Positions 12,801-22,836 are shown, counted from the first letter of the stretch. The stretch is DNA of 64,000 nt from Carettochelys insculpta (GCF_033958435.1 NC_134138.1:210003298-210067297), one strand, 5' to 3'. Notes: generated from the sequence alone by a model not told the origin. Made by a program: numbers and translations.

Positions 12801-13438
12801 GTGTATATGATAAAATAAGAAAATAAGGAATATTTTAGTAATCTAAGTCTCTTTTAAAAATTATTTCAGCAGAGAAACCTGAGGCTTTTCAGACATCTCG
12901 TCTTCACCTCTGTGATGTCACGAACATTTCATCCTCTGATACAAAAAGTAGAATCTCGCATCCATTTTTTAGTACTGATGAAAAATCGGGGCATTCCAAC
13001 CACAAACGAAGATGTACTATTAATGTGAACTACAAAGAACCAACTCTCAGTGGGTTAGTATCTTATTTATTATCCAATTTAATATACAAAAATATTTCTT
13101 AATGTACATTTTAGGATTTAGGATTTTATTTGATTATAGAAATAAAGACTTTGGTAAGAGAATAATTTGAAGGTCTGATTTTAATAGTGAATTGCTCAAG
13201 TGAAGATTGTTAAATATAACTTTCTAGTGGAAAACTGCATTGTTTATACATAAAGCTGTGCAAGAATAATTTTTTTTTCTAAATTATTTTTGACAGCAAG
13301 CTCAGAAGAGGTGATCCATTTACGGATACATGTTTTTTGAATTCTCCAATTTTCAAGCAGAAAAAAGACCCTCAGCACAATTCTGTGAAAAAGAAATCCC
13401 TGTCCAAATACAATGAGGCTTTTGTTGGATGTCGTTGA
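792..13438 (+). CDS. SGO1: Shugoshin 1, seven 3' coding exons (5' exons outside the window)
   Basis: SGO1 guards centromeric cohesin against removal in mitosis by recruiting PP2A and by binding the SA2-SCC1 cohesin surface. Coding exons are 792-896, 2497-2561, 3602-3768, 5704-6552, 8749-8928, 12870-13053 and 13297-13438. All phases agree and together they give 563 codons before TGA. The sequence shows the cohesin-binding patch (YDF followed by HITPFRQ, matching the human region around phospho-Thr346) near the middle of the large exon. The C-terminal SGO box follows ([20 protein letters not shown]), which binds phosphorylated H2A at centromeres. The N-terminal coiled coil that binds PP2A is missing because the window starts in an intron. 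The protein would be longer than human SGO1 (527 residues), mainly because the large exon is poorly conserved. The gene converges on KAT2B, as in human. The exon boundaries come from reading frames and splice consensus, not from transcripts. Confidence 0.92.
897..2496. other. SGO1 intron
   Basis: AT-rich intron with short T runs. I see no gene or recognisable repeat. Confidence 0.5.
2497..2561 (+). CDS. SGO1: SGO1 small exon
   Basis: This 65-nt exon (phase 0 to 2) reads [20 protein letters not shown]. Its acceptor is tctacag and its donor is gtaagtg. It joins in frame to the exons on both sides. Confidence 0.85.
2562..3601. other. SGO1 intron
   Basis: AT-rich intron. An open frame at 2,743-2,958 has no recognisable protein similarity and no suitable splice sites. 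I see nothing else in it. Confidence 0.5.
3602..3768 (+). CDS. SGO1: SGO1 exon with serine/threonine-rich linker
   Basis: This 167-nt exon has acceptor gttcttag and donor gtaact. It encodes an acidic, Ser/Thr-rich stretch including [14 protein letters not shown] and [10 protein letters not shown]. It completes the split codon from the previous exon and leaves one base for the next. No other frame is open across it. Confidence 0.82.
3769..5703. other. SGO1 intron with GC-rich repeat-like insert
   Basis: Mostly AT-rich. The stretch at about 4,975-5,420 is GC-rich and unlike its surroundings. It starts with ctggggataggcaacc, which resembles hAT-type ends, and holds inverted pieces around caaatcaggtgatt. 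It is probably an old DNA transposon, but I could not define both ends. Confidence 0.35.
5704..6552 (+). CDS. SGO1: SGO1 large central exon with cohesin-binding motif
   Basis: This 849-nt exon has acceptor tctgaag and donor gtaagt, and encodes about 283 residues. The first half is poorly conserved, with basic clusters such as [12 protein letters not shown]. At about 6,217-6,270 it reads [17 protein letters not shown], which matches the human YNF...HLTPFRQ segment whose phosphorylated Thr346 binds SA2-SCC1. An acidic serine-rich stretch ([14 protein letters not shown]) and a second basic region follow. The corresponding human exon is the one skipped in short SGO1 isoforms. The in-frame ATG at 5,676 lies upstream of the acceptor and is not a real start. 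Confidence 0.92.
6553..8748. other. SGO1 intron
   Basis: AT-rich intron with one MITE-like fragment (7,415-7,640, listed separately). I see no other gene or repeat. Confidence 0.45.
7415..7640. mobile_element. MITE fragment (TGTCTACAC family)
   Basis: The left end gggtatgtctacactt resembles the TIR of the palindromic MITEs further along the window. The interior is degraded and I found no matching right TIR, so the right boundary is approximate. Confidence 0.35.
8749..8928 (+). CDS. SGO1: SGO1 exon
   Basis: This 180-nt exon has acceptor aattgcag and donor gtaattt, and completes the split codon AGC. The encoded residues ([14 protein letters not shown] and onward) are weakly conserved. The assignment rests on phase continuity and position rather than on recognisable motifs. 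Confidence 0.72.
9120..9811. mobile_element. GC-rich non-autonomous element (CAACCTGTA family)
   Basis: A block much richer in G+C than the flanking intron. It contains repeated ctgtggggctgctggcag-like units. It ends at 9,811 with ctcaacctg followed by ta, the same right end as the TA-flanked element at 44,833-45,533. The left end is decayed. Long open frames on both strands are a by-product of composition, not genes. Confidence 0.45.
9885..11465 (+). mobile_element. CR1 LINE, degraded 3' part
   Basis: A + strand CR1 running from the reverse-transcriptase region to the 3' UTR. The start has the typical ...agaagactg...aaatgggatgacc... segment. The 3' end at about 11,280-11,465 contains the CR1-type gactggatacc...cagattagatgac...cccttttggcctta. 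Many frameshifts and stops make it non-coding. It lies in the large SGO1 intron. Confidence 0.7.
11930..12640. repeat. C-rich degenerate repeat block
   Basis: Loosely periodic cagccccaacc / gccagaccccc / gcagcctgacc units make a strongly C-rich plus strand. A run of 15 C sits at 12,172-12,186. Long open frames on both strands arise from the biased composition. It is probably the interior of a non-autonomous transposon whose ends I could not fix. Confidence 0.55.
12870..13053 (+). CDS. SGO1: SGO1 exon with first half of the SGO C-box
   Basis: This 184-nt exon encodes [11 protein letters not shown] and then [17 protein letters not shown], the start of the conserved C-terminal box. The donor is gttagt. 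The acceptor is a tandem cagcag (12,867-12,872). Use of the first AG adds one codon relative to the second, and both keep the frame. Confidence 0.93.
13297..13438 (+). CDS. SGO1: SGO1 last coding exon
   Basis: The acceptor is tttgacag. The exon completes the C-box ([20 protein letters not shown]), then continues with a basic tail ending AFVGCR and TGA at 13,436-13,438. The tail after FKQKKD does not resemble the longest human isoform. Confidence 0.93.
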
Positions 13439-14070
13439 GAAGTCCTTTTGCCCCCTCTTGTGGCCTTATGAAGCAAAAAAATATTTGGCTAACTATTGTT
13501 GCATAATTTGACGCTTGTCAAAATTTCATACTGTCCTACTGCCACAATGGTAAAGTCTGGTTCAGACACTGTTCTGTGTACCAGGAAAATCTAACTATAT
13601 TTGTTTTGGCAGTGATTCTATAAGAGTTTTAAATGTAGATTTTATAGGAATTTTGGTAGGGCTCAGATGAATACATCTAAATCAATTAAAGATCATGAAT
13701 ATAACAGTGTAATGAATACCTGCTATTGTGCTGTTAGTTTTTAAAGCAGTCTTGCTACCCAGAAATAGTTTGTATTTAAACTCTTTGGGGGAAAACACAT
13801 TCCTGAACTTAAGTGTGAAATTCCTTATTTGAAGGCATTTGAGAAGATCTGGTGTAAAGAGACAAGCATCATGTGAACTGTTTGACTGATTACTGTATTT
13901 GTCAGTCCATGCCTATTCTAACTCCTTAGTTGATACAGATGAATAGTAAACTTGGGGTCTGATCACAATTACAGTGTAAGTGAACAGGTTTGTACAGAGG
14001 TCTTATTACTCAGACAAAGCTATATATAATCTATTGCCGTTGAAATTTTTAATAAAACTTTTTAAAAGCT
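13439..14070 (+). other. SGO1: SGO1 3' UTR
   Basis: AT-rich sequence follows the SGO1 stop with no open frame of note. It ends at the poly(A) signal at 14,051. The cleavage site is inferred to lie 10-25 bases after the signal. Confidence 0.7.
14051..14056 (+). terminator. SGO1: SGO1 poly(A) signal AATAAA
   Basis: A canonical AATAAA lies 613 bases after the stop codon. It is the first canonical signal that I see in the expected 3' UTR. Confidence 0.7.
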
Positions 14071-16683
14071 AACAGTCTCATAGAAAACTTAATTCTAACT
14101 GCAGTGTCTTCAGCCTAAGAGAGGCTATGTCTGCATCACAACTTATGTCCCCTTCTGAGCAATGTGAGTTACACTGACAGCACTATCATTCTGGTGCTTA
14201 TGTCAGTCAGTAGGAGAGTTTCTCCCATGGACACAGCTTCTGCCATTTGCATGGGCTGGAGCAGGTAAGCTGATGGGAGAACTTTTTCCTGTTGGCTTAA
14301 AGCAGGTATATTAAAAAGCTTAGAGATGAAGCTGCACTGCTGTAAACGCTACTGTAGCCTAACCCTAGCTCAGCGGTGACAAATTGTCAAAAGCGGGTAA
14401 AAACTTCTTGCATAGCTCCAGCTGTCCGCATTGTAAGTTCCCCGTGAAGTAGTTAGTGTATAGCAGAACCGTACAAGTTAAACCAAAAATATGGGAAAGG
14501 GTATGAGTAAGAGTATCCTGAACCAGTTGTCAGATGCTGTTTTTTCCAATATATTAAGTGACATCTACATAGTCAAAATAAGTCAGATAGTGGATATTAA
14601 AGTTGATTGGTAAAACATGATTTTTTTAAACCAAGCTGTATCACAGTTCAGCACAACTTTCACATATGGACTGAGCTGTAGTAGTCCACTTTGGCAGCTA
14701 CCATTGGTTAATTTTGACTTGGGTATATTGGTGGGAACTAAAAGACAATTCTTTGTTTTAACATTTAAAAAAAAAAGCTGTAGAATGTGCAAAGTTTTCC
14801 CTCACTTTGCAGCTCCTAGATTACTTATTTTTTCCTGCAAAAGATGCTGATTTTCTTTTACCAAGGCTTTGTGCGCGCGCACACACAAAAACCTTAGCTG
14901 AAGAAACCCTTTCCTCTCTGCTCATTTCACTTTTTCAAAACTGCAAAGCTGCCAGTTAGCTGCCACTTTTTCCCAATACAGCTGTACTTGACAAGTTGCC
15001 ATGATCCAGGCAGAGGATGGTCCTTTTCCTCATGAAATTCTGATAGAGATGAGGTATTCACTATATAGAAGTTTTTTATACCAAACCCACCAAGGATGAT
15101 AGGACTGCTAGAACTTGAAGTTTTTATATTAAATAGGAACAGTAGAACACATTAAATAAATGACATCACCAAATATTGATATTTATTTTAGAACTATATC
15201 TACTGATTCTATCCTCAGGTATATTTTAAATATAGGAACAGCTCTTATAAATGTTCATTACTAGAGTAAGAAACCCAGATCTGCCCATACCTAGGATTTC
15301 CACTGTTTCTCAGTACTATTGTACGGAATTCAGAATGTTTTTAGCGCCTACGCATGGAGTTTTTGGTTTGTTTGTAAAAGGGACACCTTCAGTTGGAGAA
15401 GACAGACTTACCAACTAAGCTGCTTTTGGAGAGGCTTCTAGGTACAATGGACATTACAATTTATAGTCTAAGTTGCGTCTACAATGCACTGCCCTTCTGG
15501 AAGCGGCTTGGTAACAAGTGAGAGTGAAAATTCAAATGTTTGGGGAATAAGGGTTCTTCTGGAAGTGAGGTTTTCTTCCAAGGGAACCCTGTCTACACAG
15601 CTGTTTTTGCTTCTGGAAGCAAGATTGCATGACCATGCAAATGAGGTGGTAGATATGTAAATCCATGCCTTATTTGAATTTTTGCTCTTGCTTATTAGCA
15701 TGTCCCTTGCGAAAGGGCAGTGCAGTGTGGATGCAGGCCTAGTGTCTTAGTGAGAAGTGGCCCAAATAATGAGGCATCGGTAATCTCCCCAGTATCTCCA
15801 ACAAATCTCAACATAATCAGGATTTGCCATTGCTTCTGATTTTCCACAGAGAAGTCAGTCAGGAAAATAGTGGGCTAGGGATGGCTACTCCCTCAAATGG
15901 CCATCTCCATCCCAGCCTTTTCATCAAATCATCCAGTTCCAATAACTCCATGAAACAAAATCTGATACAAACAAATCTCTCCCCTTCTGGATAGAGGAGT
16001 GAGAACATTTCCTCAGAAAGATTTTTCAGGATTTGTCTTTATTTTACAGAAATGCGGGAGGGGGGAGGATATCAAAACCATTTTTTACCCTAAAAGTCTC
16101 AAAAAATTGTTGAAGACTACAAAACCCCACTGGAGGCCCTGGTCTCTTACTATGCCATCGCTCTGTTAGGCCTTCTTGACTTCAGCAGATTGAGCAGCCA
16201 TGTTCTCTGTGCCACCTTAAACTTAGAATCATCAGGGCAAGAAATATTGATCATTGTTGCTGAATGCTCCTATTGGCCCCGATGGAGGTAACTGCAAGAC
16301 TCAGATTGCTGAGAATTAACCTGACCACCTTCCTGGGCGACATCCTGATCAGAGCTCAATTGCAGTCAGCACACAGGGCCACACAGATGATGAATCTCCT
16401 CCAAGCTCAGCCTCATTTTGAGTGTTAATACATTTTTTTATATTACTCCTTTTGTTACGTGCTGGCATCATTCCATGGCCACAATCACACAACAGAAGGT
16501 TTCAGAGTAAAGGTGTAGGACTGATCCCTAGAACACATGGAAGATCAAGTATGGGCTCCAATAATGTTCAACTTACAACGGCTGTCATCCTATGACCGTG
16601 TCACAAGTGCGTGGCCTTTCAATCAAACATCAGCCTGAAGGGCAGCGGAGCTCAAAATAGCCTAGGTCCTTAGAAACAAAGAA
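14071..16683. other. Intergenic region, SGO1 side
   Basis: There is no gene here. A decayed MITE-like piece may lie at about 14,119-14,365 (ggctatgtctgcat at its left edge). A foldback MITE sits at 15,474-15,739. The part from 15,750 to 16,680 has scattered similarity to DIRS coding sequence on the + strand, too weak to place securely. Confidence 0.4.
15474..15739. mobile_element. Foldback MITE
   Basis: The ends are tgcgtctacaatgcactgccc and gggcagtgcagtgtggatgca, imperfect inverted repeats enclosing about 220 bp. It belongs to the loosely related set of MITEs with a (T)GTCTACA-type terminus in this window. Confidence 0.5.
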
Positions 16684-17287
16684 AGAACAGTTACTTACCT
16701 CTGTAACTTGAGATGTGTTGCTCCTGTTCATTCTACTATGCGTGCATGGCCACATGCATGATTGTCAGAAGACTTACCCTAGCAGCATCCTTCAGGTCAG
16801 CTGTAGCAACCCTTGCAGCAACAGTCCCCTGCTGTTGCATATATACCCCTGCTGACCCACACCCAAATCAGTATCTTCTGGCCAGAAAGTTGGACAAATG
16901 GGAGGGAAAAGGGTCTGGACTGGACAGGAGCAACACGTCTCAAAAAACAAGAGTTACAGAGGTAAGTGACTTTTTTTTTCTTTCAAGGCTGTGTTTAGAC
17001 TATCCCTAACTCAAAATAATTTACACACATCACCTGAGGCTGGCGCTACCAATGGAGGGAAGTGAAGAGCCTCAAATGAACTGTGAACACCCAGTCCAGG
17101 TGGTTCCTGGATGGAAGGAATGCTGATGCCGGCCACACCTGGTGTCATGGGCATGGCACAGTATATAAGAGGAGTCTGCTATGTACCCAAATAGTCTGTA
17201 GGTCCTGGATGAGGCAAGTCACGCCGTGAACGAAGACCATAGGAAGGGTGGCCATTGCCCTCAACAAGTTGAGCAAGGCCCTGTGAA
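16684..17287 (-). mobile_element. DIRS element 3, truncated
   Basis: The left end (gaaagaacagttacttacct) reappears inverted at 16,945-16,975 (agaggtaagtgac), forming a DIRS-type hairpin of left ITR plus internal complementary region. After the hairpin, the - strand at about 17,290-17,000 encodes a decayed piece like the region between reverse transcriptase and RNase H of element 1 (LQTIWVHSRLLLY, then SLHW). The recombinase region expected between them is missing, so this copy carries an internal deletion. It is cut off by the left end of element 1. Confidence 0.6.
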
Positions 17288-17328
17288 AAGAGAAGTTACT
17301 CACCGTAGTAACGATGGTTCTTTGAGAT

Positions 17329-17487
17329 GTGTCCCCGTGGGTGCTCCACGATAGGTGTCGGGCTCGCCCCGGCGCCGCAGATCAGAAACTTTCCAGCAGT
17401 TTCTGCCAGACTGCACACGTGCCGGCACGCACCGCCCCCCCACGCGCCCCCGGCCACGTGCGCGATCCGGTCCCCGCCAGTTCCTTG
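17329..17487 (+). repeat. Left inverted terminal repeat of DIRS element 1
   Basis: It matches the complement of 23,111-23,267, from tgtccccgtgggtgctcca to ccccgccagttcctt, with scattered differences. It is very GC-rich compared with the flanks. Confidence 0.8.
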
Positions 17488-17548
17488 ACCAACCGCCTTG
17501 GATGCTCCTGAAAAACACTAAACAGAGATCCGAAGCGGGGAGGATGGG

Positions 17549-17655
17549 CGGGTGGTGGAGCACCCACGGGGACACATCTCGAAGAACCATCGTTACTACG
17601 GTGAGTAACTTCTCTTTCTTCCTCGAGTGTCCCTGTGGGTGCTCCACGATAGGTG
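17549..17655 (+). repeat. Internal complementary region of DIRS element 1
   Basis: The first part (17,549-17,617) is the complement of the left terminus 17,287-17,345. The second part (17,613-17,655) is the complement of the right terminus 23,245-23,283. The two meet at 17,613-17,617, where they overlap by about five bases. In the DIRS model this region templates closure of the circular DNA intermediate. Confidence 0.8.
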
Positions 17656-17696
17656 ACTACCCAGCAGTAACCCAAGTAAGGAAGTGGGTAATCGGT

Positions 17697-18735
17697 TTAT
17701 GTGCAGCTTGCCCCCGAAAGGACCGCTGTCGAGAGGCGGGTATCATCTTGGAATACCCAGTGTAGGGCATAATGCTTGGCGAAGGTGTCATAGGATGACC
17801 AGGTCGCCACTCTACAGATGTCTTTTAAGGCGATGCCCTTGAAAAAGGCTGTTGATGCCGCCACCGCCCTGGTGGAGTGAGCCCTAGGCAGGGCCCGTAA
17901 AGGAGTCTTTCGAAGTTCGTAGCACATTTTTATACAGGACACAATGTGCTTCGAGATTCTCTGTGAGGAGAGACCCTCTCCTTTTGACCTGGGAGCGAGA
18001 GAGACCAGGAGTCTGTCCATTTTCGGGAAGGACTTAGTTCTGTCTATGTAGAAGGCCAACGCCCTCCTCACGTCCAGGAGATGTAGGCGTGCCTCCTTGC
18101 TGGAGCTGTGAGGCTTCGGGTAAAACGAGGGTAAAACTATAGGTTCGTTAAGGTGGAACTCTGAAGAAACTTTCGGAACAAAGGCTGGGTGCAGCCGTAA
18201 GGTTACCACCTCCTTTGAGAAGACTGTGCAGGGCGGCGTTGCCATGACTGCTGCGAGCGCACTCACCCTGCGAGCTGACGCGATTGCAAGGAGGAAGGTC
18301 GTTTTTATCGTAAGGGGACGTAGGGGAACTGTGGCTAGGGGTTCAAAGGGTGGGCCCGCTAGCGCGCTGAGCACTAGGTCCAAGTTCCACAATGGTGGAA
18401 GCGGTTTCCAAGGGGGGGTACAGGTTTACCAGCCCCTTCAGGAACCTGGTAACAATAGGATGGGCAAACACCGTGGGCCCTTCCTCTTCATGCTGAAAAG
18501 CCGATATAGTGGCGAGGTGGACTTTCAGCGACGATAGGGAGAGCCCGCCTCTTTTGAGGTCCAGTAAGTATTATGGGTATAGGCACATCAAGGGGAGCTA
18601 ATTGCTTGGCAGAACACCATGCAGTGAATCGAGTCCATTTCTACTTGTAAGTCTTCCTGGTGGTGGTCCTTCGGCTACTCTCCAGGACTTGTTGTACTCC
18701 CTCCGTACATGTACTCTCTAGTGAGCTGAGCCATG
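17697..18735 (-). pseudogene. DIRS tyrosine recombinase (element 1), disrupted
   Basis: The enzyme would integrate the circular DNA intermediate by strand exchange through a catalytic tyrosine. The C-terminal catalytic part is open at 18,392-17,697. It shows the first arginine in SARRVSAL, the HxxR pair in HSTRAV and the tyrosine in KHYALH. The N-terminal core-binding part continues upstream (VLESSRRTTTRKTYK, ending near 18,641). There an in-frame TAG follows KTYK, and at least two frameshifts lie between about 18,600 and 18,400, one at a run of seven G (C on the coding strand) near 18,412. The upstream frame overlaps the RNase H frame, as is usual in DIRS. The catalytic residues look intact, but the gene is broken. 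Confidence 0.82.
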
Positions 18736-18867
18736 GATTAACCATGCTTGTAGGCGCAGGCCTTGAGGGTGTGGGTGCACTATGGACCCCTGGGCCTGCG
18801 TGAGCAGGTCCAGTGCCACCAGAATAGGAAGCGGTGGGCGGTCCGACATGCGCAGAAGCAAGGGGAA

Positions 18868-20952
18868 CTATTGCTGTCGATCCCACGTTGGGACTACTAG
18901 GATCATGGGGGCTCTCTCCCTCCTGGCTTTCTGCAAGACCTTGTGGATGAGCACTGTGGGGGGAAACACGTAAAGCAGGGGGCCCTTCCACGAAATCGCA
19001 AATGCGTCCCCCAAGGACCCCCGCCCCAGTCCTGCCCTGGAGCAGTACTGGGGGCACTTCTTGTTGTGCTGGGTGGCAAACAGGTCTATCTGGGGAAACC
19101 CCCAGGTATGAAAGATCGGTCGTAGCAGATCGGAGCAGATCTGCCATTTGTGCGTGAGTGCAAAGCGCCTGCTCAGCTGGTCTGCCTTCACGTTGTGAGC
19201 TCCTGGTAAGTACGAGGCCTTCAACGTTATATTGTTGGCGATGCACCAGCTCCACAGCCGGACTGCTTCTGCACATAGGGCACAGGATCGAGCTCCTCCT
19301 TGTCGATTTATATAAAACATGGTGGAGGTATTGTCTGTATTGATCCCGACTACTTTGCCTTGTATGTGGTCTCGAAAGTGTTTGCAGGCGTTGAACACTG
19401 CTCTGAGCTCCAGTATATTTATATGCAGTGACTGTTCCGTAGGGGACCACAGTCCTTGCGTTACCTTGTCGCCGATGTGTGCTCCCCACCCTATGTGGAA
19501 AGTGTCGATAGTAAGAAAAATAGAGATTTGTGGTTGGTGAAAGGGTACCCCTGTTAGCATGTTCTTGGGTTTTACCCACCATTGCAGGGATCTGTGCACC
19601 TCTATCGTGGGCGACACCACCCTGTGGACAGTGTGGGACGCCGGCTTGTAGATGCTCGCCAGCCAATATTGCAGGCTGCGCACATGCAATCTGGCGTTCT
19701 GTACCACAAACGTTGCCGCTGCTATGTGGCCTAGCAGCTGCAAGCACGTTAAGACCGGCACCGTGGGGCTGTATGTAATGACTTGCACCAGGGAACCGAT
19801 GGCGCGAAAGCGGGCGTCGGGTAGATAGACCCTTGCTGTAATAGAGTTTATACGTGCCCCTATGAACTCTATGTCTTGTGTGGGGTTGGTCTTTGACTAT
19901 GCGAGGTTGATGACCAGGCCCAGCGAAGAAAACGTGTTTGCTGTTACGCATATCATGTGTAGTACCTCTGCCCTCGAGGCCCCTTTCAGTAGGCAGTCGT
20001 CCAGATATGGGAATATAAATACCCCCTGTCTGTGCAGGTAGGCTGACACCACTGCCAGGATTTTGGTAAAGACTCTGGGAGCCGAGGAGAGGCCGATCGG
20101 CAGGACCTTGTATTGGAAATGTTCTTTGCCGACCATAAAACGGAGAAAACGTCTGTGTGCCGGGTGGATCGTTATACGAAAATAAGCATCTTGTAAGTCG
20201 AGGGCTGCAAACCAATCTCCATTGTCCAGTGCCATGAGTATAGAGGCGACTGTGATCATCCAAAAACGTTGTTTGTGCAAGTACCTGTTGAGGCCTCGAA
20301 GATCTAAGATGGGCCTCCAGCCTCGTGTTTTCTTCTCTGTGAGGAAGTATCGTGAATAAAACCCTTTCCCCTGGAGTCGCTCCGGTACTCTTTCCACCGC
20401 CCCTATGAACATAAGATGGTCCACCTCCTGCTTGAGTTTTGCCTCGTGGGAAGCATCCCTGAGATGAGGCCTGGGCGGAGGTTTTGGTGGTGGGAGCGAC
20501 TGGAAGGGGATCGCGTAACCCGTGGCTATGATCTCTAGTACCCATTTGTCTGTGGTGATCTTTTGCCATTGTGAGTGGAACGGTCGGAGGCGATGATGGA
20601 ACATTAGTTGGGGATGGCATTGCGCGATGGTAGTAATGGTGCAGCCCTCGACCTGTCCGTCAAACTTGTTGCCTTTGGGCCTGCCCCGAGGATGCACGGC
20701 TCTGTTGGGAACGTTGCCTAGGAGTTCTATACTGTTGCTGCTGTTGATGTCGCCCTTGGTCATAGCCCCGTTGGTACTGAGCACGCTGAAGTTGGTACGG
20801 GTATCGCCTTTGTTGAGGGTAATACTTTTTCTTTCTGTACGGAGGGGTATAAATACCCAGGGTTCTGAGTGTACCTCTTGAGTCCTTACTGAAGTGAAGG
20901 ACCGAATCAGTTGACTCCGCAAACAACTTCTGCGTGTTGAAGGGGAGATCAA
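18868..20952 (-). pseudogene. DIRS reverse transcriptase / RNase H / methyltransferase-like polyprotein (element 1)
   Basis: One reading frame runs from 20,952 to 18,868, interrupted by a single in-frame TAG at 19,897-19,899. The reverse transcriptase part shows RPILDLRGLNRYL, LDLQDAYFRI, PIGLSSAPRVFTK and the catalytic YLDD. After the TAG comes RNase H with its acidic residues in TIDTFHIGWGAH, NILELRAVF and NTDNTS. A segment with IDLFAT and VVPTW then resembles the Dam-like methyltransferase domain of DIRS1-type elements. The 5' end overlaps the gag frame by about 290 bases, so translation may use an internal start or recoding. Only the one TAG stands between this copy and a continuous frame. 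Confidence 0.85.
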
Positions 20953-22836
20953 TAATTTTTGCCTGCAGATCCCTCGGGATACCCGATGTCTGCAGCCAGG
21001 ATTCCCTGCGCATGACCACTGCCGTAGCCGTTGAGTGTGCCGCTGTGTCCGCTACATCCAGGGCGATCTGGACTCCCGTCCTCGAAGCTGCATAGCCCTC
21101 TTGCACAATGGCCTTCAGCACCGGCTTCTTATCTTCCGGAAGCGAATCCATGAGAGAAGTAAGCCTGGAGTAATTGTCGAAATTATGGTTCGCTAGATGT
21201 GCTGCATAATTTGCCATTCTCAACAGCAGGGTGGAGGAGGAGTATACTTTTCTGCCGAACAGCTCTAGCTTCTTGGCATCTCTGTCCGTACCCCCCGCTT
21301 TGTACTGGGAAGTCTTTGATCTCTGCTGAGACGATTCTACCACCAGTGAATTTGGTTGTGGGTGACTAAACAGGAACTCCATGCCCTTCGCCGGGACGAA
21401 GTATTTCTTATCTGCTCTCTTGTTTATAGGTGGAGTGGAAGCCGGGGTCTGCCATATGGTGGTGGCCGACTCCATGATTGCTTCGTCGAGCGGGATAGCG
21501 ATTTTGGATGAGGCCGGAGGTCTCAGGTTTTTGAGGAGCTTGTGGTGCTTCTCCTGCACCTCTGCTGTTTGGATGCCTTGCGTGAAGGCCACCCTTTTAA
21601 ACAACTCCTGAAACTGTTTGAGGTCGTCCGGGGGAGCAACATCCCCGGGAGCTGTAGCCTCGTCGGGGGAGAACAAGGAGGAACCACTAGGGTAAGCCTC
21701 CTTCGAACTCTCAGGGTCCTGCTGTCGGTGGTACACCCTCTCACTAGAGGCTTGAGAGGGAAAGTCTCGGGGTTCTAAAATCAACTCCCCCTGAGACAAC
21801 TGTGTTTCCGTCCCCGTCCGTGAGTGCCCACGGGGATATTGGACGGTCAGGGGGGAACTGCCCCTGGGTGTATGCCTGTGGTGTCTATGCCCAGCATGGT
21901 AAGGGCGACCATGGCAGTACGGGCACGGCTCCTGGGATGGAGACCTGGACCACTCTCGAGGTGCATACCCCCTATGTCTGGGAGAGCGAGATCTTCTCGA
22001 TGACTGAGACAATGGTGAAACTGGTTTGTGATAGTACTCCAGGGGGTCAAATCCCAGAAAAGGCAAAGGTGGCCCGAGCCATGGTGACGCCGGTTGGAGG
22101 AACGGAGAAGGAGGCTCTGGGTAGGCTGGGGGAGACCCATGTCTTCTGGTTGGTGTGCGCAGCATAAGGGGAGGGCTTGTTGAAAGCAGCCCTGCAGCCC
22201 TGTCTGGGGAAGGGCTGCGGTGCTGGGTTTTTGCTGCTGCCTTTCCCCTCCCCTGCGGGGCTGGCACCACCCCCTCCCGGGCCGGGGATCTCGGCCCTGC
22301 TGTCGGTGCCGCGCAGATAGCCTCCTCCGGTGCCTGCAGGCTGTGTGCCTGTTGGCTCTGCACCGTTGGCGCCGCGGGAATCTGTGCCGCCGGTTCCAGC
22401 ACTTGCCTGGCCGCTGCTCTGAAGGCTGTGCGTGCTGGCTGTTTAGTAATCGGAGGCTCGGCCTCTGCCACGTGCGCTGCCGCGCTGCCGCTTGTTTGTG
22501 ACTGTGGCTGTGGCTGCCGGCAGGGATCGGACTGGAGAGAGCTTGCTCTGTTTCTGCACCGAGGGGGTGAGGGACGCCGCCTTCCTTTTATGGAGCCCTG
22601 TGGGTCCCTCCGATTGAGGCCTCTCCGGCACATCTGGCTGGAGGGCCTTATCAAACAACAGCATTTTCAGGCGCATTTCTTTGTCCTTTCTGGCTCTGGC
22701 TGTGAGCTTTGCACAGAAGGAACACTTCTGGGTAACATGTGATTTCCCCCAGGCACCTAATGCATTGACTATGCCCATCGGAGGCCGGCATAGCTTCGCA
22801 GCAGGACTCACACTTTTTGAATCCTGAAGAGGACAT
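20660..22836 (-). pseudogene. DIRS gag-like protein (element 1), frameshifted
   Basis: The likely start is the ATG at 22,836 (MSSSGFKKCESC), followed by Cys pairs (CESC, CIRC, then CSFC in another frame) typical of the DIRS gag N-terminus. One shift lies near 22,745 and another between about 22,650 and 22,450, after which a 600-residue frame runs to 20,660. That frame is rich in Pro, Ser and Arg (SRRSRSPRHRG). It then has a conserved alpha-helical capsid-like part (DVADTAAHSTATAVVMRR, LFNTQKLFAE-like) and a basic Gln-rich tail. The protein is taken to be a nucleic-acid-binding structural protein, by analogy with other DIRS elements. Confidence 0.75.

Noticed and set aside
15780..16440. Possible + strand DIRS coding remnant
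   Set aside because: Only scattered short resemblances to retrotransposon motifs are visible, with many stops. Not enough to annotate.
17300..17765. Several open frames of 97-136 codons at the left end of DIRS element 1
   Set aside because: They cover the ITR/ICR hairpin and appear on both strands because the sequence is self-complementary and GC-rich.
18641..20620. A 659-codon - strand frame
   Set aside because: Most of it is the alternate frame of the DIRS reverse transcriptase/RNase H. Only its last part is real, being the N-terminal region of the recombinase.
22155..22742. A 195-codon + strand frame over the DIRS gag
   Set aside because: It is antisense to the gag-like gene and consists of Cys/Ala/Leu-rich translation of its complement, with no known domain.
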